Origin: Trichomonas vaginalis G3
Lineage: Eukaryota > Parabasalia > Trichomonadida > Trichomonadidae
Direction of reading: 5' to 3'
Length of the DNA stretch: 64,000 bases
Assembly: GCF_026262505.1 (NCBI RefSeq)
Contig: NC_067205.1
Span: forward strand, 9,796,001 to 9,860,000
The translations under genes were made by a program, and so were the position numbers. Positions 8,598-18,638 of this stretch are shown here, in pieces (position 1 is the stretch's first letter; each line of letters opens with the position of its first letter). The notes beneath the pieces were generated by a model. The model worked only from the letters and a program-made list of their open reading frames with translations. It ran no database searches and had not been told where the DNA came from.

Positions 8598-9458
8598 TCA
8601 ATACTTTTTCAGCACTTTTCCGTAGTTATATATGAAAGACAATTCGAGATAAAAGTCATAGTACAATGGAATAATATGTTGCACACCATTTGTTGTGAAC
8701 CAAACTTGAAAGTCAGAGAAACTGTTACTAGGTGGTTCGTAGAATTTAGAAGCAAAGTCATAAAAGTCCTTACCAATACATAGAAAACTATTGTTGCTTG
8801 AACTGAAACTTGCATGACACATAACATTTTGAGGGTCAAACACGTTTCTATAAACTGTCAAATCTGCTGGTGGAAGTATAAATTGAAATGGACCATCTGG
8901 TGGTAATGGTTCGTTCTGGTTTAGTAACCGAAGAAATTGTGCCCAAGAACGTTTGTCTACTTTCCAAAATAAAAACTCTGTATCTCTTGGAGGGTTAATT
9001 TCAATCTTTTGAAATGAAACGGTGGAGTTCATCTTGTCATATTCTAGTTTCAGATAGTATGTTCCATTTAGTAAAGAGTCGTATTTTTCTTGAAATTCCC
9101 AATAATATTTGTTCATTTGAGTTTGAAAGTCATTTAGAGTTTTCTCAAGACTTTCGTCTGAACGAACTGTAAAGATTCTCATTTCATCAAATTTGTCTAT
9201 TAGACCATCAGAACCTTTATACTGCCCATGAAAATATACTGCGAACATAAATGCGTTAGTTCTATTTGAAAACAAAACTCTTCTAAATGCTATTGCCTTT
9301 GCATCTGAAGGACTTTGAAGCCAACGAATTGGATAGTCAAACCTGTATGCTCGGGATGAAATTTCTTCATCTGAAATAGTCCTACCAGCATTTGTAAAGA
9401 TATAGTCTAACGGTTTTGTATCTGCTACTTTTGTTCTTTGTTTTGCAACCTGAAGCAT
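8598..9458 (-). CDS. Virion-like protein, diverged paralogue A (286 aa)
   Basis: A 286-residue protein whose two ends match the protein at 13936-14785 and its element 2 counterpart. Shared blocks are an N-terminal TKPLDxxFTNxG, then YRFDYPxRWLxxPS and AIxFRR, and a C-terminal HASFSxxxNSFLC, FYEPPSxSxSDFQVWFTT and YLELSFIYNY. The aromatic, beta-rich make-up suggests a structural (capsid or spike) protein, but I cannot tie it to a known fold. It occupies the place where element 2 has most of its polymerase gene. Confidence 0.6.
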   Translation of the reverse strand: MLQVAKQRTKVADTKPLDYIFTNAGRTISDEEISSRAYRFDYPIRWLQSPSDAKAIAFRRVLFSNRTNAFMFAVYFHGQYKGSDGLIDKFDEMRIFTVRSDESLEKTLNDFQTQMNKYYWEFQEKYDSLLNGTYYLKLEYDKMNSTVSFQKIEINPPRDTEFLFWKVDKRSWAQFLRLLNQNEPLPPDGPFQFILPPADLTVYRNVFDPQNVMCHASFSSSNNSFLCIGKDFYDFASKFYEPPSNSFSDFQVWFTTNGVQHIIPLYYDFYLELSFIYNYGKVLKKY

Positions 9459-9611
9459 TTAATATATGTAAAAATATATTGTTTTAAAATGGTATGCCAT
9501 TTCATATTTCTCATCTAACAAACAAGTTTCCCAACGGTCTTCTCCAACAAACTCAGCGTACATTTCAAATAAAATAAAAAAATGTCACTTTTTAAAAATA
9601 AATTTTTTATT

Positions 9612-9857
9612 TCATGCAATGTTTAACACATCGAAAGGCATGTTCATAAGACGTTCTTCTTCTAACCTCTCTAGTCTGTTTGGATAATTGGCACGTGCTG
9701 TTTCCAAATCCATTTCGTAGCGAAGACCAGACAATTTGTCATAGACTTTTATGGGTCTTCCCTTCCTATATTTAAACTTCTTCGAAACTCTCCAACCATA
9801 TCTTTGCAACTCTGCTTTTATTCTAGCAGATTTTCTATCCATTCTATATGGGGGCAT
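9612..9857 (-). pseudogene. N-terminal piece of Polinton polymerase B gene
   Basis: 81 residues matching, almost identically, the start of the polymerase gene of element 2 (MPPYRMDRKSARIKAELQ). The piece is basic and comes before the exonuclease/polymerase domains. I do not see the rest of the polymerase in element 1. Confidence 0.6.
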
Positions 9858-9887
9858 TTTTATAAAAATAAAAAAATATTTTTTTCT

Positions 9888-10472
9888 TTACTTTACATAA
9901 CCGCCTGCTGCCATAAGTCTTTGACGCCAACCCATACCAGCTAATGAAGGTTGACTTGGTTTAGTTTCCAAACTAAACTTTGGTTTTGGTTTATCTTCAG
10001 TTTTTGGTTTTTCTTCTTCTATCGGTTTTTCGTCACTTTTCGGTTCCTCTGACTTTACCTCACCTGCAGGAACAGTTGTGTCGTCAACATCTTCATAAAT
10101 ATCATATGCCATTTGTTTTTGTTTTCCTTTCAACTTTTTGTGTTTGTTGTAAAGTTTAGAATATTTCGACTCTAAGTCAATGAGATGTTCTATAATGAAC
10201 TGTTGGTCAGTGAAGTAAACTTTTCCATCTGTTGTCTCGAAAGCTCCTTCAGACTTCAATATTTTATTTGTGAGAGTCTGTTTCTTTTTTGAGATACTAG
10301 CCGTTCCATTTTTATGAAAAGTGACTTTGTAGTTAGGGTTTGTATTTCCAGACCTGGCACTTTCTATTATTGAATTTTTCTCTTCATCTGTAAGTTCTTT
10401 GACAGGTTTTGACAATGGTTCTGAACTTTTTGTTTGTGGTGTCAAATCTACCGTTTCAACTTCTTCGGTCAT
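9888..10472 (-). CDS. Unknown Polinton protein, 194 aa, acidic Pro-rich linker
   Basis: 194 residues. The N-terminus contains TVDLTPQTKSSEPL, followed by a helical coiled segment (LIDLESKYSKLYNKHKKLKG). A long Glu/Lys/Pro linker leads to a conserved C-terminus SLAGMGWRQRLMAAGGYVK. The last block resembles a short cleaved or docking peptide, as in viral scaffold or minor core proteins; this is only an inference. The homologue at 56225-56808 lies in the same order beside the polymerase gene. Confidence 0.6.
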   Translation of the reverse strand: MTEEVETVDLTPQTKSSEPLSKPVKELTDEEKNSIIESARSGNTNPNYKVTFHKNGTASISKKKQTLTNKILKSEGAFETTDGKVYFTDQQFIIEHLIDLESKYSKLYNKHKKLKGKQKQMAYDIYEDVDDTTVPAGEVKSEEPKSDEKPIEEEKPKTEDKPKPKFSLETKPSQPSLAGMGWRQRLMAAGGYVK

Positions 10473-10491
10473 TTCATCTCAGTAAAAAATT

Positions 10492-10644
10492 TTAGTTTGG
10501 TTTGTTTTCAACTGGTTGTTTAGGTTTTTTAAGTCGGTCTAAAACTTCCTGAGGTATAGGAAGAACTGACAAACACGTGGTGTAACTGCTGGAAGCCGAC
10601 AAATCCATCTTGAACCCATTTTGTCTCAATGCTGTATTGTTCAT
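10492..10644 (-). pseudogene. Small Polinton gene region, 50-aa family
   Basis: Matches the 50-residue gene at 56054-56206 of element 2 (MNNTALRQMGSRWICRLPAV...). Same neighbours in both elements, with the same short leader (TTTTTACTGAGATGAA) before the ATG as the 194-aa gene. Function unknown. Confidence 0.5.
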
Positions 10645-10709
10645 TTCATCTCAATAAAAAACTTTACATTCCCCACGTCGTTTTGAGGCGGTTGAGGTTG
10701 GTTATTGTT

Positions 10710-11070
10710 TTACCCACTGTTGTGCATGGTTATATCCTCTGTTAAAGAATCTTTCACCTTGGTCCATATAGTGTCCTGCTTGGTTATAGTAGTCATTTGC
10801 TTTGTTATAATAGTTTCCTGCTTGTCTTCCTACATTGTCCATCCATCCTTGAACTTTTCCTCTTGTTTCAGGATTTGGAATAAGATTTGTTCATCTCCTA
10901 CATCCCAACCTTTCTGTACAGTTTGTATAATAGGTTGTGCTTTCTCTTTAAGTATACCTAATGTACTCAAAATCTCCTTCCTTCCAACTCCAAATACACC
11001 TCTGGCTATTGTTCCCACTGCGGGCAAAAATCTGGATGCAACTCCTGCCTAATGCGCCAAATAAACCCAT
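10710..11070 (-). pseudogene. Remains of glycine-rich amphipathic minor virion-like gene
   Basis: Counterpart of the gene at 55634-55993. The N-terminal glycine/hydrophobic segment (MGLFGAL...) and the KxxxWDV and WMDNVGRQAGN blocks are recognisable. It diverges from the integrase, with the two ATGs about 18 bp apart. Confidence 0.6.
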
Positions 11071-11087
11071 TTCTTATGGGTTAAAAA

Positions 11088-12048
11088 ATGACGAATCCAA
11101 ACAAGGACCCCTATGTTTCTAAAGCGACAAAGAAAGCACTCATGATAAAAATCTTTAGTTCAACACCAAATGCTTGGTTTATGGATATCTTGAGAAAACA
11201 TTCCGAGGTATAGAGAAGATGGACCACCATACTGGTTAATATTTGTTGGTCAAAACACAAGATACTGTGAAGCCATACATTATGGTCCAAAAATATTTTA
11301 GATGTGAAAACTGCTTTGACAATATTCGTTGACAAATACCATCCAACAAAACTGACATCTGACTGTGAAAGTTCTTTCAAATCAGATGATGTAAAAAACT
11401 ATCTGCGTTCAAAAATGTAAACCAATATTTCATTGTCGACCAAAACCATTCTGCTCTTGGTGTCATTGACGGTTGTATAAAAATGTTAAGAAGACTTAAA
11501 CCAACCACAAGGTGGTGAAGCAAATGAAATGTCATATGACGACAAATATAGACACTTCTCCATGGCAAAGATGAGACAAGTTTTAAATATTTACAATAAC
11601 CGTAAACAAAAAGGTTTGGGAAACCACTCCCCCGAAGAAATGAAAAACACCCTGACTTAGAGAAAGACTATATATTTAATAATTTAGTCAAAAGAGACAA
11701 ACAAGAAAGAATGCCGGGCTTCAAACTTCAGAAAGGTGACAAAGTAAAAATAGAAATACCTAAACGCGACCCATATGAAAATACTATTGACTATGACAAA
11801 CAATGGGAACCCGATAGGTACTCACATTCGTGTTCGTAAAAATAGAAGAAAAGTATACAAGAGAATATTATGAAGTTTTAGGCAAACATGGCAAAATGTA
11901 CACACTGCAAGCAGAAGATAAAACTACTATTGCCAGACCTCGTTTCAAACTTGTCAAAGTTCAAGGTGGTATACTTTCAAAGACAGTTCCTAACAAATAT
12001 AAGACAACTCCTGACGAATATGCTAAAGAAGTTGAAAATGACGACTAA
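11088..12048 (+). pseudogene. Polinton integrase (rve) remains
   Basis: Closely matches the integrase of element 2 (54657-55616) over its full length, including the catalytic-core blocks around LTSDCESSF and DQNHSALGVIDG and the C-terminal beta-barrel region. It is broken. Its 3' end overlaps the convergent fibre gene by a few bases, as in element 2. Confidence 0.75.
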
Positions 12049-13917
12049 GCAATTCTATATACCATGCGTAAACTGTCATGTAAGGTGGCATGTATTCTTT
12101 ACTTTGTCCCGTTGTTTGTGTATATCCTGAAACGAAAATGTGTATGGTTTCCTTCTCCCTGAGTGTCACTCCAGTACAATTTATGGCAAACTTAACATCG
12201 TCTTTAACATCATATCCTTTACCTTTTGTCATTCCTGACCAATCCCAATATCTATGCTTATGCCAACCTGCTTGAGATGTGCTTAAATCTATGTAGTGAC
12301 TATGTGCAGGTAAATTTTCACCTGAAATCGTTTTACTTCCCCTGTTTCCTTTGAAGAGTTTGCACAATACAAAAACCTGTCGACTATTTGTTCCCATGCA
12401 CCAACACCAAACATTACTTGAGGACCTCTTGCTTCCATAGATGTATAAATAGAACCTACTGGGTTCATTAAATCAAACATATGAGATATTATAGGATTGT
12501 CTCTTTTGAACTTAAAATATAGTGCAACTATTTCAGGTTTCTTCTGGTTTGTGTCAGAATATTTTTTATAATATAATCTTATGTTTTCAGGTAGGTAAAA
12601 TCTTGACTATAATATTTATTTCTGTCATCTGTATAATAATATACTATTCTCGTTTTTTCTATTGCATTATATCTTTTATATCTATAATAATCTAAATATA
12701 ATGTTAGCTTTTGTTCATCTACATGTGGTGTTCTGTCGTCATCTCCATAGTCATAATATATGTGGTGCTGGAGCTGGGTCAGCCAACATCATACCTGCCA
12801 TTTCATAAACTCTTAAATATTTCTTTTGTTCGTCTCCATATAAGTTTAAGTAGCAGTTGTTGTCTAATGGAACTTTAACTTGTGTTCCATTATTCTTTAT
12901 ATAGCCTACATACATTTCATTGTTATTTTTCGGAATGAGTTTATACCGTATACCATTTTTTAAGGAGTGTACAAACTCCCATCTAAAATATTTGTTTTCT
13001 TCATAGACAGAAACATCCCCAACAATAGTTTCAATATTTTTTGTTGTTCCTATCAAACTTTGGTATATTTCATTCACATATTCCTTATCTGCTTTATTTT
13101 CAAGGCTAACGTTTAAGTCTGTTATTTCAGAAGATGTATGTGTATGTCCAACGGCACTTTTCCTGTTTAAGGTTTCTTGTAAGTTTGTAATATTTGCAAT
13201 GGTATGTGTATGTCCAACGTCACTTTTCCTGTTTAAGGTTTCTTGTAAGTTTGTAATATCAGATATAGAATGTGTATGTCCAACGGCACTTTTCCTGTTT
13301 AAGGTTTCTTGTAAGTTTGTAATATTTGCAATGGTATGTGTATGTCCAACGTCACTTTTCCTGTTTAAGGTTTCTTGTAAGTTTGTAATATCAGATATAG
13401 AATGTGTATGAGTCTTATCTGCTTTTGTCTCTAATGTTTCCTTAAGACTTGGTATTTGGTTAATATAATGTATATGAGTCTTTTTAGAATATTCGTTTTC
13501 AGCTCTTGTCACTTCACTTGACATTTTATTGTCAACATATGTTTTGTCTGCTAGTTCAGGATGAGTATGTTCTTTTGTTGCATAAGCATTGTTAGCTCTT
13601 TCTGCTTCTTTTGCTATTGCATCGTCTACATATTCTTTGTCAGCTTTGTTGTCAACATCTGCTTTCAAAAGAAGTTCATTTATAGGTTTCTCGTTTAAAG
13701 TTCCTTTTGTTGGATTTATACAGACAGTATTGTTCTTCTTGTCTTGAAACAGAAACTCATCTGTCATTGGGTTTAAGGTCAGTTTTAAGTTTCCTTCTTT
13801 CAATGACTCAGATATCTTAGAATAGTTTGAAAAGTTTGTTGTGTTCTTATTTAGAGCTTGCATAATGAGTTGTCGGTTGTGTTGTATTTCTCTCATGGAA
13901 GCAATATCTTTCGACAT
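12045..13917 (-). pseudogene. Phage-collar-type fibre gene remains
   Basis: Counterpart of the 600-aa fibre at 52858-54660: the same N-terminal helices (MREIQHNRQLIMQALNKN), the same GHTH repeats and the same tail-collar-like C-terminal domain (MNPVGSIYTSM, LPAHSHYIDL). In this copy the 66-bp repeats alternate between two sequence types (GHTHSISDITNLQ and GHTHTIANITNLQ). Broken. Confidence 0.75.
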
Positions 13918-13935
13918 TTTTATTATAGATAAAAT

Positions 13936-14785
13936 ATGCTTCCAATAGAAAAAGAAAATTCAAGAGTTGCTACAACTAAACCATTAGATGAACTTTTTAC
14001 TAATGTCGGTCAAAAGTTTGAGACAGAGACCGTAAAGCATGAAGGCTATCGTTTTGACTACCCATTAAGATGGCTAAGAGACCCATCTGTCACAAAAGCT
14101 ATTGGCTTTCGTAGAATGAAGTTCATTTCAGAAGCCATACATGGTTTCCCATTTACGGTCGGTTTTGAAGTTCGATACTATAACAAAGAAAAACGTATGT
14201 ATGAGAAATTTGAACAGGGAAAACTTTTACAAGTTAGTTTGCTTGTAAACTTAGAAACAACTCTTCAAGCTTTTCAAGAAAAAAATAAACGATATCTATA
14301 TCGAATATGCAAACCAGTATAACATTGACGAAGGAGAATACCATCTCGATATTATTTATGACAGGAAAAATGCAACTGTTAAAATCAATAAAATAGAAGA
14401 CCTTGGAGAAAACGTTTATATTTCTACAAAATATAACAACTTGGCATGGTATAGATTTATGAGGATGTTAAATCAGCCTGCAGCATATCCAGTACACCCG
14501 GACTATTATGAAGTCGAAAACCCTAATGGAACATATGAAAATGTTTTCGACCCAGCTGCTATTATTGTTCATGCTTCATTTTCTGGCGCCCAAAACTCTT
14601 TCTTATGCTTGGCAAATGACTTTTACGAAAAACCTACAAAGTTATACGAACCACCAAGTGGAAGTATTTCAGACTTTCAAGTATGGTTTACTACAGATGG
14701 AAGAAAAAGAATAATTCCATTATACCATGCGTTTTACTTAGAACTTAGTTTCATATACAACTACTATCGAACGGTAAAAATATAA
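13936..14785 (+). pseudogene. Virion-like protein B remains
   Basis: Paralogue of 8598-9458 and near-identical counterpart of 51993-52839. Conserved blocks are TKPLDELFTNVG, YRFDYPLRWLRDPS, HASFSGAQNSFLCLANDFYE and SDFQVWFTTDG. It diverges from the fibre gene across an 18-bp A/T spacer. A structural role is inferred from this pairing with the fibre. Confidence 0.6.
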
Positions 14786-14789
14786 TTTT

Positions 14790-15032
14790 TTAATACGGTT
14801 GAGGTGTTGGATTTGGTTGCCAACTAGACTGTGGTGCAGGTTCAGGCTGTTGTATAACAGGAGCTTGTTCTTCTGGTTCAGGGTCTTTAGGTATAATACC
14901 AACAAACTGACCTACTCTTTTACCAATATTTTTGACTCCGTTCCAAATTCCTTTTCCTACGGTTTTTATTCCATTCCATATACCTCTTCCAACTCTTCTG
15001 AAGAAGTTTCCAATACTACTGAAGAAACCCAT
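14790..15032 (-). CDS. Small amphipathic basic protein, 80 aa
   Basis: 80 residues. The N-terminal half has repeated amphipathic Gly/Trp/Lys units (GRGIWNGIKTVGKGIWNG). The C-terminal half is Pro/Gln-rich (QQPEPAPQ). The make-up is like membrane-active or DNA-condensing minor core proteins of adenovirus-like capsids; function is inferred, not shown. The homologue is at 51746-51988. Confidence 0.6.
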   Translation of the reverse strand: MGFFSSIGNFFRRVGRGIWNGIKTVGKGIWNGVKNIGKRVGQFVGIIPKDPEPEEQAPVIQQPEPAPQSSWQPNPTPQPY

Positions 15033-15050
15033 TTTACTATATGTAAAAAT

Positions 15051-15413
15051 CTAATGTCCGCCTAGTCTCTTACGTTTCCTGTTGAGTTCCATAGCATTCT
15101 TTAACTGGAGCTCATACATTCTGTTTCTCCTCTGGTAGAAAACATATTCTGGGTCAACTCCTGTGTTCGCGTCATCTGCATAAAGTTGTTTATATCCCAC
15201 TTCAGGGTTTGTATAAAACTCTTTCCATCTCATATTTGCATACCATGGTGGCAAACCTAACGCAGCGTCATTTGACATGGCAGTTTGCATTTGTACATCT
15301 GTTGGCACTTGACCATAGTTTGCCATTGCAGTTTGTATTCTAACTTCATTTGGAATATTCTCTGGGTTTGGTTGTCCAGGTTGCTGTGCATTCGCTAAGT
15401 TCTGTGCGTCCAT
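15051..15413 (-). CDS. Unknown Polinton protein, 120 aa
   Basis: 120 residues, nearly identical to 51365-51727. Two imperfect internal repeats (VRIQTAMANYGQVP and VQMQTAMSNDAALG) are followed by an aromatic middle (LPPWYANMRWKEFY) and a basic tail (LNRKRKRLGGH). The tail could bind DNA or be a nuclear-targeting signal. Family not recognised. Confidence 0.6.
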   Translation of the reverse strand: MDAQNLANAQQPGQPNPENIPNEVRIQTAMANYGQVPTDVQMQTAMSNDAALGLPPWYANMRWKEFYTNPEVGYKQLYADDANTGVDPEYVFYQRRNRMYELQLKNAMELNRKRKRLGGH

Positions 15414-15435
15414 TTAATATTAGATAAAAATATCT

Positions 15436-15568
15436 CTTACGAGTACATATACTGAACATTTGCAGGCATTGGTTCATCTTCATATTCTCTATATCTTTCT
15501 GCCACGTCAAATAAATAAATGACACAATGGAAAAAACCTAAAACAAGTAGTCCTATTTCAAACCACAT
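15436..15568 (-). CDS. Tiny membrane protein, ~43 aa
   Basis: A short frame (MWFEIGLLVLGFFHCVIYLF...) with one strong membrane segment at residues 5-20, then a charged tail (VAERYREYEDEPMP). It overlaps the 3' end of the methyltransferase gene. The same arrangement occurs in element 2 near 51211. Exact ends are accurate to a base or two. Confidence 0.5.
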
Positions 15569-16371
15569 TTACTTACTAATAAAATTTCTTTATTGTGACA
15601 CTTTCTCCGGTTTATAGGACCTCTCTCATATTCTATCTTGTCATATCTAAACTCATAGTCATGTATGTCCTCTAACCATCTCATAACGGTTTCCAAACCA
15701 CTTTTATCGGATGTAAAGTAAAAGCATGGACAGTTATGTATAACGTCTAAAGTTTCTAAAGAGTCTCTCAAAGTCCAGTCTACTTGGTATTGAAAATCCC
15801 ATGTGTTATAGAACGGCGGGTCCACTATAAAGAAAACATTTTCCTTGTCTTTATATTTTTCATACAACTCTGTCCAATGACATCTCACAAACTCTATACC
15901 CTCAATATATTTTTCTATGTCCTCTTTGAAAACATTTGTATAGTTAAGATATAAAACTTTTGACATAAGTGTTTCAATGTCATGAACTCTTATAGCACCA
16001 CTATATAATAGTCTAGCAGATATACTATCCCAGTCTATATATTCTGCTTTTTTCAAAACCTCTCTCACAATATTTTTCTTATCTAATGGTATACGTTCCA
16101 TCTTACCTATAGGTATCTTTTCTTTTAACTCTTTCAATATATTGTTTGTGTCTGGAATATGTTTGAGACGGTTCATATAGTTGTCGAAGTCATTGCATAT
16201 AATCTTTGAGTCTGGGAATATTGTATGACATAAATGGGATATATAGAAACTTCCACCGAACAAATCTACAAATGTTAGACCATTCGGTAGTTTCTTAAGT
16301 TCTCTCAATATAATATCTTTACATCTACTCTTATTTCCAAAGAACGGTAACGGTGGTTTTGTAAAATTCAT
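15553..16371 (-). CDS. DNA N6-adenine methyltransferase (Dam/D12 class)
   Basis: 272 residues with the D12-class order: N-terminal PPLPFFGNKS (the P-F-x-G-x-K AdoMet-binding segment), then VDLFGGSFY (motif I, D-x-F-x-G), ICNDFDNY, and the catalytic VDPPFYN (DPPY-type motif IV). It transfers a methyl group from AdoMet to adenine N6 in DNA. It is the gene nearest the terminus, 320 bp from the end. N6-methyladenine is reported for Trichomonas DNA; whether this enzyme contributes is unknown. A counterpart lies at 50409-51226. Confidence 0.8.
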   Translation of the reverse strand: MNFTKPPLPFFGNKSRCKDIILRELKKLPNGLTFVDLFGGSFYISHLCHTIFPDSKIICNDFDNYMNRLKHIPDTNNILKELKEKIPIGKMERIPLDKKNIVREVLKKAEYIDWDSISARLLYSGAIRVHDIETLMSKVLYLNYTNVFKEDIEKYIEGIEFVRCHWTELYEKYKDKENVFFIVDPPFYNTWDFQYQVDWTLRDSLETLDVIHNCPCFYFTSDKSGLETVMRWLEDIHDYEFRYDKIEYERGPINRRKCHNKEILLVSKCGLK

Positions 16372-16379
16372 TTATATAT

Positions 16380-16692
16380 AATAATAAAAATGTTTTTACC
16401 CGAAAAGTGACAGAAAAGTGACAAAGCATGAAAACATATATAATTTGTGAAAAGCGACACAAAAGTGACATTTTTAAAAGTGACATCATTAATATGATGT
16501 AAATAGCAACGGTTTTGGTTTTGTCACCGGCTGGTCGGCTGGGGTTCGGTCCTCCTCTTGGGTCTTGGGCAAAATTCTTAGGGCTAGAAGGGGCGCAGCC
16601 CCTGGAAGCCCTCCAAATATAAACTTCATTTATACTAAACATCTTCAGGGCTAGAAGGGGCGCAGCCCCTGGAAGCCCCTCATACCTGACCT
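16380..16692. repeat. Terminal region of Polinton element 1
   Basis: Non-coding end of the element. It holds several copies of AAAAGTGACA-like sequence (16393-16490). GGGCTAGAAGGGGCGCAGCC is present twice, with the hairpin core AGGGGC-TGC-GCCCCT. The last 17 bases (CCCCTCATACCTGACCT) are the reverse complement of the first 17 of element 2. The expected 6-bp target duplication would be AATTAT (16693-16698); the other side cannot be seen. Confidence 0.75.
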
Positions 16693-17565
16693 AATTATAG
16701 ATACATTTTTAATAAATGCATTAACTTGTGAAGGTGGTTTAAAAATTTCACTCAAATAAATTTCAAATGCAATAATATTCTTTGAAATTTTGTAGACTTG
16801 CTTAATTGTCACTAATCATATACACATATAACTTATTGCAATGGCAGTGACATCCACGTAATTAGATTTTGTAGTGATTTTCATATCCTCAGAATTTTTT
16901 GACTCTATACAACAAGGTTTTCTGAATACAGTTCAGAAATATATTTTGGATTATTATGGAACATATGTTACTTCAAATTACTCTGGATATTGCAAATTTA
17001 AACACTATTTAATTTGAATATACGGAAAAAAGCACATACAATTAATTCTATGAGTTCCTCTCAATTTAAAAGCCAGACCATATACAGCCTTATATTTATC
17101 TTTTAGCAAATAAATGTTAAAAAATAAATGAGTAAGTCATATTGAATCAAATTATAGAAATCTTGACTTTTCCTACGAGCAGAAATCAGGAACCCCTTGG
17201 TGATCTATCAATTCCTAAATGAATATATTTTCAAATATCATTGGAATCAATCCATTATGATCAGATTATGGTGCCTAGAAAGCGAAATCTAGCAGTAATT
17301 CCGGATTATTAAGTTTTTGATAGCATTCTATATAACAAAATTTTGTAAGAATGAATTTAAAATGTTTAATTGTCAACAAGTGACCTCTGAAGATACTATG
17401 TAATGAAAAAACGATTTATAGAAGATGTAATTATTGAAAATAAGCCTTTTATAACATATTTCTACCTGATAGAACATCTCTAAAATTAAAATTCAAAATC
17501 AATAGAAAAACCGAAATATTTCATGAGGATAAAAAGATATTCATAGTATTTTTAAAAGATTTTAT
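16693..17565. other. Gene-free AT-rich spacer
   Basis: About 870 bp of AT-rich DNA between the Polinton end and the first BspA-like gene. I see no coding frame, RNA gene or repeat in it. Confidence 0.7.
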
Positions 17566-18638
17566 TTAGAAATATGAAGTCAACAAAAATGTAATCGCTC
17601 CAATCCCATATATGCAAGGTGTTTCAAAATCACGAGTGTCATCGTAAATCTCACATGAAAGAATAAGTCGTCGTGGAATACCAGATTCAACAATCATTCT
17701 TAGGTAGTCAAGTTTTGTATCCTCAATAATAAGAGGACAACATATAGAATGACATTCAACAAATGAATGGTATTCAACACTTCTGACAGAGAAAGGGAAG
17801 TTGATGTGTTGAAGATTCTTGCAGTTGTTGAATGAATATTTTTCTATTAGTGAAACACTTTTTGGAAGGATGCTGATATTATATATGTTGTTACATTCAT
17901 TGAATGCATAACTACAGATAACACTGCAGTTGATAATAAGAGTTTTATCTAATGATCTATTAAGATGGAATACAAGATATTCTTTTGAGTTATCTATAGA
18001 ATAAAGAGTATTATCAATCCATTTACATTTATCTGACTCAAAATTACTAATATTTTGTAGTGAAATACAGCCAGAAAATGAATTGTTTGATATCTTCTCA
18101 ATTTCATTTCTTTCTGAGAATTTGATTGATTTGAGATTCATGCAGTTTAAGAATGAATATTCTGATAAAGTTACAACAGATGGCGGGATAATAATACTCT
18201 CCAGGGAATAACAATTTTCAAATGATTTATATCCGATAAATCTTGAATTTTCTAGAATATTGACATTGCTCAATTTTGAGCATCCACTAAAACAACAATC
18301 TGGAATGCTTAAAATATTTTTCACATTCTTTAATTTAATACAATTTTCAAATGCATTATTCATTACAACTAAATTAGTTGAATTAAAACTTATTGAAATC
18401 AAACTTTTGCAATCTTTAAATGATTCAATTCCAACCTTACTCAAACAAGAAGAAAATATCAATGAAGTTATACTTTGACAGTTTCTAAATGCGTAATTTT
18501 TTATCACCGAAAGTTGTGAATCTTTTTCAAATTCTATCTGAAAAAATGTTGAATTTTCGAATGCTCTTTCTTTTATAATTTTGACTGATTTAGGGATTCT
18601 AATTGAATTTACGTAGTCAAAACACCAGTATTCATATA

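Larger units (their letters stand above)
1..16692 (-). mobile_element. Maverick/Polinton element 1, right part, broken
   Basis: Polinton-family DNA element running in from outside the window and ending at 16692. Parts seen: SF3 helicase, packaging ATPase, KilA-N/GIY-YIG protein, N-terminal piece of a protein-primed polymerase B gene, retroviral-type integrase, phage-collar-type fibre, two related virion-like proteins, small amphipathic proteins, and an adenine methyltransferase beside the terminus. The end reads ...CCTCATACCTGACCT, the reverse complement of the start of element 2 (AGGTCAGGTATGAGG), and it obeys the 5'-AG rule known for Polintons. The element is broken, with roughly ten or more breaks in the visible part. 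The outer 7 kb is nearly identical to element 2, so the family spread recently. The other terminus is outside the window. Confidence 0.9.
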
